Under the pieces are notes generated by a model, which saw only the letters and a program-made list of their open reading frames with translations, was not told where the DNA came from and did no database searches. Both the position numbers and the translations under genes were made by a program. Below, piece by piece: positions 53,541 through 60,088 of a DNA stretch of 64,000 nucleotides (positions are counted from its first letter, which is position 1; every line of letters starts with the position of its first letter). Source of the stretch: Chryseosolibacter histidinae (GTDB lineage: Bacteria; Bacteroidota; Bacteroidia; Cytophagales; Cyclobacteriaceae); the NCBI RefSeq assembly GCF_018598225.1, contig NZ_JAHESF010000009.1:62001-126000 (forward strand). Reading direction: 5' to 3'.

Positions 53541-53610
53541 GTACGAGGTACGAAGTACGGAATACCGGTACGCAGCAAACGTACCTCGTATTTCGTACCT
53601 CGTATTTCGT
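53541..53610. repeat. Reiterated-word hairpin, family B
   Basis: Left arm 53541-53560 (GTACGAGGTACGAAGTACGG) and right arm 53581-53610 (inverted GTACCTCGTATTTCGT words). It lies immediately upstream of the -7 element of the aminotransferase gene, occupying its -33 region. Confidence 0.8.
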
Positions 53611-53613
53611 CCC

Positions 53614-53621
53614 TACCTTTG
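53614..53621 (+). promoter_or_regulatory. -7 promoter element TACCTTTG of a probable leaderless gene
   Basis: Exact TAnnTTTG ending five bases before the ATG at 53626, so the transcript should begin at or within a few bases of the start codon. Confidence 0.65.
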
Positions 53622-53625
53622 CAGG

Positions 53626-54813
53626 ATGGATTTCAGCACAGACATCTTCCTCAACAACCTTGCGCAAACTTCGCCCGCTCCTTTCCTGCTCCCGATCGAA
53701 CGCGCCGAGGGCATTTACCTTTATACACCTGATGGCAAACGATACACGGACCTGATCTCGGGCATCGGTGTAAGCGCTATCGGGCACCGGCATCCGAGGG
53801 TGGTGCAGGCCATTAAAGACCAGCTTGACAAACACCTGCACGTGATGGTGTACGGAGAATACATCCAGTCGGCATCCAACCTGCTGGCGAAGAAGCTGGC
53901 GGAAGTACTTCCCCCTTCATTGAACTGCAGCTATTTTGTAAACTCCGGCACCGAAGCCAACGAGGGGGCCCTGAAGCTCGCCAAACGGGTTACCGGGCGC
54001 CGCGAGATCATCTCCTGCAGGAAGTCTTACCATGGCAGCACCCACGGTTCCCTGAGCGTATCGGGCAACGAAGTGAAGAAATCCGCTTTCCGGCCCCTGC
54101 TCCCTGGCGTAAGGTTCATGGAGTTCGGCAACCTGGCTGACCTGCACATGATCTCGGAAAAGACCGCCTGCGTGATCATGGAAACCATCCAGGGCGACGC
54201 AGGGGTGCGCATCCCTTCCAAACAATACCTGCAGGCGGTACGAAAGAAATGCAGCGACACAGGCACGATTCTTATCCTGGATGAGATCCAGTGCGGGATG
54301 GGAAGAACAGGGAAGCTGTTTGCCTTCGAGCACTTTGACATTGTGCCGGACATTCTCACGGTGGCGAAGGCTTTCGGAGGTGGCCTGCCCATCGGGGCTT
54401 TTATAGCGGATAAAAAATTGATGGAGACACTCACCTACGAGCCCATGCTCGGACACATCACTACCTTCGGCGGCAATCCGGTATGCTGTGCTTCGGCGTT
54501 GGCAACCCTGAACGTGATCCTCGATGAGCACCTTGTAGACGAAGTGGAAAGAAAAGGACAATTGTTTGAACGTTATCTCAAACATGAGTCCATCAAAGAG
54601 GTCCGGAGGATAGGCTTGTTGTTCGCCGTCGACTTCGATACAGCAGACCGCGTCTCGGCCATCGTGAACGAAGCCAAGGCCGGTGGTGTGATCTGTTACT
54701 GGTTCCTGTCTCATCCCTACAGCTTCCGCATCGCCCCTCCGCTCACCATAACAGATGACCAGATCAGGGAGTCGTGTGAGGTGATTGTGAGAGCGATTGA
54801 GAAAACCAGTTGA
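53626..54813 (+). CDS. Class III PLP-dependent aminotransferase
   Basis: 395 residues, cytoplasmic. Fold type I signature: GIGVSAIGHRHPRVVQAIKDQL, YFVNSGTEANEGALKLAKRVTGR for phosphate binding, LILDEIQCGMGRTGKLFAFEH with Asp219, and PLP Lys248 in LTVAKAFGGGLPIGAF. The length fits the acetylornithine/ornithine aminotransferase branch, but no arginine biosynthesis gene is nearby and the substrate is uncertain. The promoter sits directly at the start codon (53614-53621), so translation is probably leaderless. The TGA stop lies inside a family D repeat. Confidence 0.9.
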   Translation: MDFSTDIFLNNLAQTSPAPFLLPIERAEGIYLYTPDGKRYTDLISGIGVSAIGHRHPRVVQAIKDQLDKHLHVMVYGEYIQSASNLLAKKLAEVLPPSLNCSYFVNSGTEANEGALKLAKRVTGRREIISCRKSYHGSTHGSLSVSGNEVKKSAFRPLLPGVRFMEFGNLADLHMISEKTACVIMETIQGDAGVRIPSKQYLQAVRKKCSDTGTILILDEIQCGMGRTGKLFAFEHFDIVPDILTVAKAFGGGLPIGAFIADKKLMETLTYEPMLGHITTFGGNPVCCASALATLNVILDEHLVDEVERKGQLFERYLKHESIKEVRRIGLLFAVDFDTADRVSAIVNEAKAGGVICYWFLSHPYSFRIAPPLTITDDQIRESCEVIVRAIEKTS

Positions 54814-54920
54814 CAATTGACAAATAAACAATTGACAATGCCGGGGATCAATTCGAACAGAACCATATTATCGACGCTTGCACTGTTTTTTGTCAACTGC
54901 CCTTTGTCAACTGTCAATTG
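54808..54920. repeat. Reiterated-word hairpin, family D
   Basis: Left arm 54808-54840 (AGTTGACAATTGACAAATAA...) contains the aminotransferase stop codon TGA. Right arm 54890-54920 carries inverted words (TGTCAACTGCCCTTTGTCAA) and is nearly the reverse complement of 12196-12226. Confidence 0.8.
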
Positions 54921-54938
54921 ATTCCATAACTTCGAAAC

Positions 54939-56084
54939 ATGACAAAACCTTTCGACCGGCTCGGATACATTTACAAACTGATGGTGGTGATCGCGCTCTC
55001 CATAACGGCTGTGATCCTTTGCCGCGATATTGTGATCCCGCTGGCGTTCGCTGCCTTTCTCTCGGTCGTCATGCTGCCCATCATCAAACGCATCGAGCGG
55101 AGAACGAACCTTACGCTGGCCGTGACCATTACGCTGGTGGGAACCGTGGTGGTGCTGGGATTGCTGGGGTGGCTGCTGGTACAGCAGATCATCAACCTGG
55201 CCAATGACCTGCCCAACCTCGAATCGAAGTTCGACAGGTTCATCCAGCAGGCCAGCAGCCTCCTGAAAGAATTCAACATCCAGCCTTCGGAGCAAAACCA
55301 GATGGCCAAAGACCTGGCGAAAAGTGTCAGCGGGTACGTGGGCGCTTTCCTGCTGACCACCACCAATACGATATCAACCTTCATCCAGATCCCGATCTAT
55401 CTTTTCCTGCTGCTCATCTACCGCGAGAAGTTCAGGCAATTCTTCATCAGCCTGCTGCCGGCAAATCAAGAGGAGATGGCCTGGAAAAAAGATATCGAAA
55501 ATGTGATGCAGGGTTACATCTCAGGACTGATGCTGGTAACGCTCATTGTGGCTACCCTGAACACCATCGGCCTGCTGTGCCTGGGCATCGACCATGCTAT
55601 TTTCTTTGGTATACTTTCAGGTGTGCTCACCATTATCCCCTACGTAGGTATTTTTATCGGCGCCCTGCTTCCGGTGCTCATGGCGCTCATCACCAAAGAC
55701 AGCGCCTGGTATGCTGTTGGGGTGGTGATCGTTTTCACCGTTGTTCAATTCCTTGAAGGCAACTTTATCACACCCCGCATCACCGGCTCCAAGGTCAGCA
55801 TCAACGCGCTGGCAGCCATCATCGCCCTGCTCATCGGCGGCAAGATCCTCGGCATCGCAGGTATGATCTTGGCAGTGCCTACCATCGGCGTGCTCAAGAT
55901 CGTGATCGCCTACTCCCACCGCCTGAAACCTTTTGTGATCCTGCTCGGCGACGACAATCCCGAAGACAAGCAGCGAGACCCAACAGAGCACACCCCGCCT
56001 GTCGAGGACTTGAAGCGGGAGGTGTTTGTGAAGGAAGTGGAGGCTGAGTCCACAGACCAGGGTCCACAGTCCACAGCCAAGTAG
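54939..56084 (+). CDS. AI-2E family transporter
   Basis: 381 residues with about eight membrane helices: LMVVIALSITAVILCRDIVIPLAFAAFLSVVMLP, LAVTITLVGTVVVLGLLGWLLV, FIQIPIYLFLLLIYREKF, GLMLVTLIVATLNTIGLLCLGI, ILSGVLTIIPYVGIFIGALLPVLMAL, VVIVFTVVQFLEGNFITPRITGSKVSINALAAIIALLIGGKILGIAGMILAVPTIGVLKI. The PYVG and P-x-x-x-G-x-x-x-x motifs are typical. Members include TqsA-like exporters and sodium-proton antiporters, so the cargo is open. The last dozen residues (ESTDQGPQSTAK) are encoded by a family A repeat (56047-56076) that has entered the reading frame. Confidence 0.9.
   Translation: MTKPFDRLGYIYKLMVVIALSITAVILCRDIVIPLAFAAFLSVVMLPIIKRIERRTNLTLAVTITLVGTVVVLGLLGWLLVQQIINLANDLPNLESKFDRFIQQASSLLKEFNIQPSEQNQMAKDLAKSVSGYVGAFLLTTTNTISTFIQIPIYLFLLLIYREKFRQFFISLLPANQEEMAWKKDIENVMQGYISGLMLVTLIVATLNTIGLLCLGIDHAIFFGILSGVLTIIPYVGIFIGALLPVLMALITKDSAWYAVGVVIVFTVVQFLEGNFITPRITGSKVSINALAAIIALLIGGKILGIAGMILAVPTIGVLKIVIAYSHRLKPFVILLGDDNPEDKQRDPTEHTPPVEDLKREVFVKEVEAESTDQGPQSTAK
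56047..56076. repeat. Family A repeat inside the 3' end of a coding sequence
   Basis: GTCCACAGACCAGGGTCCAC-type words occupy the last codons of the AI-2E transporter gene, up to eight bases before its end. The encoded tail is low-complexity and outside the conserved domain. Confidence 0.7.
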
Positions 56085-56113
56085 TGTGAAGCTAACAGCC
56101 AGTGCTTCGATTT

Positions 56114-56125
56114 CGATAGCTATCG
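56114..56125. repeat. Short perfect palindrome CGATAGCTATCG
   Basis: 12-base palindrome in the gap between the AI-2E gene and hslV, in a stretch with no gene. Confidence 0.35.
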
Positions 56126-56271
56126 GGAGTGCGAGCGAAGGATCCTCCGAACGTTACTGCGTATTTATTCGAACATCTGTCTTACCGTGAGCACTTTGCC
56201 ACAATGGGATTCCTCACTCCGCGCATGCCTGCTCACATTCCCCGTTCTGAATGACTGATCAAAAAAAACTC

Positions 56272-56302
56272 GGCCGTGGACCGTCGACTGTCGACCGTGG
56301 AC
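56272..56302. repeat. Family A repeat next to the hslV stop
   Basis: GGCCGTGGACCGTCGACTGT... contains both orientations of the GTCGAC word and ends four bases from the hslV stop codon (56306). Confidence 0.75.
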
Positions 56303-56305
56303 TTT

Positions 56306-56842
56306 TCAGAGCTTCTCTACTACCAAATTGTGATTGGTATAAATGCAGATATCCGCCGCGATATTCAGGCTCTCCCGCACGATCTCTTCGGCCGACAGGT
56401 GGGGTGCATGTTTCTTCAGCGCCAGGGCGGCAGACTGTGCGTACATGGCGCCAGAGCCAATAGCCGCCACGTGATGATCGGGCTCCAGCACATCGCCAGT
56501 GCCCGATAACACCAGCAGCTCGTCTTTGCTCACCGTGATGAGCATGGCTTCGAGCCTTCTCAGGAACCGGTCCATACGCCAGTCTTTGGCCAGCTCGATG
56601 GCAGCGCGCTTCATGTTACCGCCGTAGCTGTTGAGCTTTTCCTCAAACCGTTCAATGAGTGTAAAGGCATCAGCGGTGGAGCCCGCAAACCCCGCCAGCA
56701 CTTTGCCCTCATAGAGCTTCCGGATCTTTTTCACATTACTCTTGGCAACGTAATTACCCATGGTGGCCTGTCCGTCGCCACCGATGGCAACCTGGCCATT
56801 GTGCATCACAGCGATGATGGTTGTTGCGTGTATCTTTTCCAT
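56306..56842 (-). CDS. hslV: ATP-dependent protease subunit HslV (ClpQ)
   Basis: 178 residues. Proteasome beta-type fold: the short propeptide MEKIHA precedes catalytic Thr7 ([24 protein letters not shown]). Further signatures are [74 protein letters not shown], and [17 protein letters not shown]. It forms two hexameric rings capped by the HslU ATPase. hslU is not in the neighbouring genes here, so the pair is split. The leader can fold a 10-bp stem that closes on the ATG (56840-56901), which may control translation. Confidence 0.95.
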   Translation of the reverse strand: MEKIHATTIIAVMHNGQVAIGGDGQATMGNYVAKSNVKKIRKLYEGKVLAGFAGSTADAFTLIERFEEKLNSYGGNMKRAAIELAKDWRMDRFLRRLEAMLITVSKDELLVLSGTGDVLEPDHHVAAIGSGAMYAQSAALALKKHAPHLSAEEIVRESLNIAADICIYTNHNLVVEKL

Positions 56843-56901
56843 TGTGCAGTTCTTAAGCAGGTATACAATCTCCGTCTGTGGTTACAGACGGCTGCACAAT
56901 G
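56840..56901 (-). promoter_or_regulatory. hslV: Nested leader hairpin closing on the hslV start codon
   Basis: In the minus-strand RNA, CAUUGUGCAG (56901-56892) pairs perfectly with CUGCACAAUG (56849-56840), the latter ending in the AUG. Between them CCGUCUGU/ACAGACGG form a perfect inner 8-bp hairpin with loop AACC. The fold would sequester the start codon. Confidence 0.5.
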
Positions 56902-56910
56902 TATAATATT

Positions 56911-58140
56911 TTAATACCATACACTATTGCTCAGAACTGAAATATACGGGTGCCCGGCCTGCGCCGACAGCTTCTTTTGCAAGGCCGTCAGGTCAAGGTC
57001 TTTGTAGTGAAGCGCCGCCAGGTTCACCAGCGACAGAAAGGTATCCCATTCAAAAGCGTCGATCTGCTCGTGTGTCCATTTTTTTTCTCCCGAAGCGTAA
57101 GGCACCATCCAAAGAAAAGCTTCTTTCAGACTTTTGCCGGTGGGAGTCTCGTAGTTCCAGAGGTCAACCCCTACCCTGTCGCCAAGGATGGCCAGCGCAA
57201 AGAAACCTTTGAGGTTCATCATGCAGTAGTTGGCAGACCGGGTGCGGGCAAGCTCATGCGGCTGACTTCCATCGGCAGCAAGCTGGCTCTCGATGCGCGG
57301 CAATGTCTGGTTCTGCAGTATGTCTTTTGCGAGCTTCTCATTGCCGGTGAACAGGGCGATGGTGGCCATCTGAAGATCGTAGTAAGTGCCGTGATTGTTG
57401 TGCTCGTCAGCTTCGTCTTTGCCGAGGTCGCTGCTCTGGGCCCACTGCAGAAAGTCGCTGAACCATTGCTGAAGGGCTTTGTGATCGGACTCGGGCCACG
57501 CTGCCGAACCCTCGATCAGCTGAACGCCATCAATGATATCCACAAAACATTTTGTATCGATCAGGCCGATGCCGCGTCCCTCCGTAATGCCGGGAATGGC
57601 CTGGCCGTATTTGAGATGTGGATTCATTTTGGTGGCGGCGTCCAGGAACCACACCCTTAAGAGCTTTGCAGCATGGGCCGCGTATTTTTTCTCGCCCGTG
57701 AAATAAAACGCTATGCCCAGCAGCTTTACGTCATGGCCCAGGGCTTTGGCATCGTCGGCATCTTTTACCTTGTGGCGTTCGGGATTGGTTTGCCCGTCTC
57801 TGCGGATGTAGGGCAATCCATCGGGTTTGGTGGTATCAGGCCACCAGTACGGCCCCACGCTCATGTAGTCGTGCTTGTCGCCACTGGGCGGGAGCTTCTC
57901 CTTGTTTGTCACGGAATACGGGCCTTTGTTACAAGCCTCGTCCGCCGCCTTTACCAGTGCTGTTTTCGCCTTGATCAGCTCAGCGTCACCTTTCGCGATC
58001 CGGTCTTTGCTGTTTTTCAGGAATGCGCGATCAATTAAAAAAGTATTAGGCTGAGCAGGCTGCGATTGTACCGTTGAAGCAAGCAGGAACAGGATGACAA
58101 TCGTCATCAATGGTCTCAAAGAAATAAAGGGGATTGCCAT
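56911..58140 (-). CDS. Alginate-lyase-family secreted protein
   Basis: 409 residues, signal peptide ending VQSQ. The toroidal alginate lyase domain (PL5-like family) is indicated by DRAFLKNSKDRIAKGDAELIKAKTALVKAADEA, GDKHDYMSVGPYWWPDT, DGLPYIRRDGQTNPE, NNHGTYYDLQMATIALFTGN, and SQPHELARTRSANYCMMNLKGFFALA. The WWPD and NNHGT-Y stretches contribute catalytic residues in the family. It would cleave mannuronate- or related uronate-containing glycans in the periplasm. No SusCD pair, transporter or oligo-lyase is adjacent, so its substrate is open. Divergent from the E2 gene by orientation of flank only; both are on the minus strand. Confidence 0.85.
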   Translation of the reverse strand: MAIPFISLRPLMTIVILFLLASTVQSQPAQPNTFLIDRAFLKNSKDRIAKGDAELIKAKTALVKAADEACNKGPYSVTNKEKLPPSGDKHDYMSVGPYWWPDTTKPDGLPYIRRDGQTNPERHKVKDADDAKALGHDVKLLGIAFYFTGEKKYAAHAAKLLRVWFLDAATKMNPHLKYGQAIPGITEGRGIGLIDTKCFVDIIDGVQLIEGSAAWPESDHKALQQWFSDFLQWAQSSDLGKDEADEHNNHGTYYDLQMATIALFTGNEKLAKDILQNQTLPRIESQLAADGSQPHELARTRSANYCMMNLKGFFALAILGDRVGVDLWNYETPTGKSLKEAFLWMVPYASGEKKWTHEQIDAFEWDTFLSLVNLAALHYKDLDLTALQKKLSAQAGHPYISVLSNSVWY

Positions 58141-58248
58141 GCGATATGTTTTCCGGATAGTCTGCGTAAATGACGTATAAAGAGGGGAAAACCCTTAGCA
58201 TTTCGAAGTGCTTACAAACCGTCCAAAATATTTTCCTGCAGATTCCAC

Positions 58249-58285
58249 AAAAAAAAACGCAGATCAAACAGGGAAATGATCTGCG
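58249..58285 (-). terminator. Intrinsic terminator of the E2 gene, within a word repeat (family H)
   Basis: CGCAGATCA and TGATCTGCG form a perfect 9-bp stem with a 10-base loop; nine T follow on the minus strand. A further ATCTGCGGG copy (58298-58306) reaches to within nine bases of the stop codon, so this terminator looks built from a reiterated ATCTGCG word. Confidence 0.85.
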
Positions 58286-58314
58286 TATATCCGCGGGATC
58301 TGCGGGAAATAAAC

Positions 58315-59946
58315 TTAAATGAGGATCCTTACCGGATCTTCAAGCAGGCCTTTCAGCGTTTTGAGGAAGGCCGATCCTACCGCGCCATCCACCGCGCGGT
58401 GGTCGCACGACAGGGTAACTTTCATAATATTTCCAGGAACGATCTGTCCGTTCTTCACGATCGGTGTTTCCTTGATGCCTCCCACGGCCAGGATACAGGC
58501 ATCCGGAGGATTGATGATGGCCGTAAATTCTTCGATGCCGAACATCCCCAGGTTGGAGATGGTAAAGGTGCTGCCTTCCCAGTCTGCGGGTTGCAGCTTC
58601 TTATCATGTGCCTTCTGAGCGAGGTCTTTTACCTCTACAGCGATGTGTGACAATGACTTGTTATCAGCGAAACGGATCACGGGAACCAGCAGGCCGTCTT
58701 TTACGGCGACCGCTACACCGATGTGGATGTGATGGTTCTTGCGCATCTTGTCACCCAGCCACGACACGTTCACGTCAGGGTGCTGGCGTAAAGCAGCAGC
58801 AGCAGCTTTGATCACCATATCGTTGAAGGAGATCTTCACCGGGCTGATCTCGTTGATGCTCTTGCGTGCTTCCACGGCCTTGTCCATGTTGATCTCCATG
58901 GTGAGGTAGAAGTGCGGCGCGCTGAACTTGCTTTCGGCCAGGCGTTTGGCGATGGTCTTGCGCATCTGCGACACAGGAACTTCTTCGAAGCTCTCCTGTC
59001 CTACCACTTTGGGCAATGACACCGGCGCTCCTGTCTTCTCAGCCTTGCCTGGAGCAGGTGCGGCAGAAGGTTTGAAGTTCTCAACGTCGCGTTTGGTAAC
59101 ACGGCCATGGTCGCCGCTGCCCTGGATCTTATTGATGTCGTATCCTTTGTCTTTCGCAAGCTTCTTAGCCAGCGGAGATGCCTTGATCCTTCCATTAGAA
59201 GCGTGCTCAGCCTGTACCGGCGCCGCGGTTGATGCCGGAGCCGAAGCTTGCTGTTGAGGTGCGCCTGCAGCAGGTGCTCCCGAGCCTTTCGCCTGATGTG
59301 CTTTCAGCAACGTCTGGTAGTCAGCACCCTGTTCGCCGATCACGGCAAGCACGCCATTGACAGCAACGGCCTTGCCAGCTTCAGCGCCGATATATAACAA
59401 TGTGCCGGTGTTGTACGATTCATATTCCATGGTGGCCTTATCGGTCTCCACCTCAGCCAGCAGCTCACCTGATTTTACAGGATCGCCAACTTTCTTGTGC
59501 CATGCGGCGATGACACCCTCGGTCATGGTATCGCTCATCTTGGGCATAAGCACGATCTCAGCTTTGATGCCTGAAGTATCGATGGCTGGCGCTGCGGGTG
59601 CCGCCACCGCTGTAGCAACAGGTCCCGAGGCCGCTTGTGGGGCCTCTGCTTTTCCGCCTGAAGCCGCCGCGTTACCCGCACCGGAAAGCAGGCTTGAATA
59701 GTCTTCTCCTTTTTTACCTACAATGGCAAGAACATCATTGATCTTTACCGCCTGCCCTTCCTGAGCACCTAAATATAGTACCGTGCCTTCGTTGAAAGAC
59801 TCATAGTCCATCGTAGCCTTATCGGTCTCGATTTCAGCCATTAACTCCCCGGACTTCACAGTATCACCTACCTTCTTGTGCCATTTGGCGATCACCCCTT
59901 CGGTCATGGTATCGCTCATTTTCGGCATGCGTACGATTTCTGCCAT
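58315..59946 (-). CDS. pdhC: Pyruvate dehydrogenase E2, dihydrolipoamide acetyltransferase
   Basis: 543 residues. Two lipoyl domains, each with the DKA motif (Lys43 and Lys170, in EIETDKATMDYES and EVETDKATMEYES), joined by Ala/Pro-rich linkers; a peripheral subunit-binding domain (IKASPLAKKLAKDKGYDINKIQGSGDHGRVTKRDVENF); and a catalytic domain ending in LSCDHRAVDGAVGSAFL with His516 and Asp520. Transfers acetyl groups from lipoamide to CoA in the cytoplasmic complex. E1 and E3 genes are not adjacent on the visible side. The promoter at 60036 lies about 85 bases before the ATG. Confidence 0.95.
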   Translation of the reverse strand: MAEIVRMPKMSDTMTEGVIAKWHKKVGDTVKSGELMAEIETDKATMDYESFNEGTVLYLGAQEGQAVKINDVLAIVGKKGEDYSSLLSGAGNAAASGGKAEAPQAASGPVATAVAAPAAPAIDTSGIKAEIVLMPKMSDTMTEGVIAAWHKKVGDPVKSGELLAEVETDKATMEYESYNTGTLLYIGAEAGKAVAVNGVLAVIGEQGADYQTLLKAHQAKGSGAPAAGAPQQQASAPASTAAPVQAEHASNGRIKASPLAKKLAKDKGYDINKIQGSGDHGRVTKRDVENFKPSAAPAPGKAEKTGAPVSLPKVVGQESFEEVPVSQMRKTIAKRLAESKFSAPHFYLTMEINMDKAVEARKSINEISPVKISFNDMVIKAAAAALRQHPDVNVSWLGDKMRKNHHIHIGVAVAVKDGLLVPVIRFADNKSLSHIAVEVKDLAQKAHDKKLQPADWEGSTFTISNLGMFGIEEFTAIINPPDACILAVGGIKETPIVKNGQIVPGNIMKVTLSCDHRAVDGAVGSAFLKTLKGLLEDPVRILI

Positions 59947-60035
59947 TGTTACTTTGTAATGAATTTAGATCAAAAAAACAGCTTCCAGGCCGTTTCCAAC
60001 CCCTCAGGGTCGATTTCCGTCCTGTTTTAAGCCTC

Positions 60036-60043
60036 CAAAAATA
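60036..60043 (-). promoter_or_regulatory. E2 gene promoter (-7 TATTTTTG, -33 TTG)
   Basis: Exact TAnnTTTG on the minus strand with TTG 19 bases upstream. It lies in the 142-base gap behind the stop of the preceding gene. Confidence 0.7.
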
Positions 60044-60088
60044 GGGTATAAAACGCGATTTTCAAGCAAATTTTAATGGTAAACCGAT

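Larger units (their letters stand above)
53175..53625. other. Region between NTF2-like and aminotransferase genes
   Basis: Contains a possible small membrane protein gene (53311-53442), an intrinsic terminator (53488-53517), a family B repeat hairpin (53541-53610) and the aminotransferase promoter (53614-53621). Nothing else recognised. Confidence 0.6.

Noticed and set aside
56085-56271. Possible insertion-sequence remnant between the AI-2E gene and hslV
   Set aside because: No transposase-like frame and no terminal inverted repeats; only a 12-base palindrome and a family A repeat were seen.
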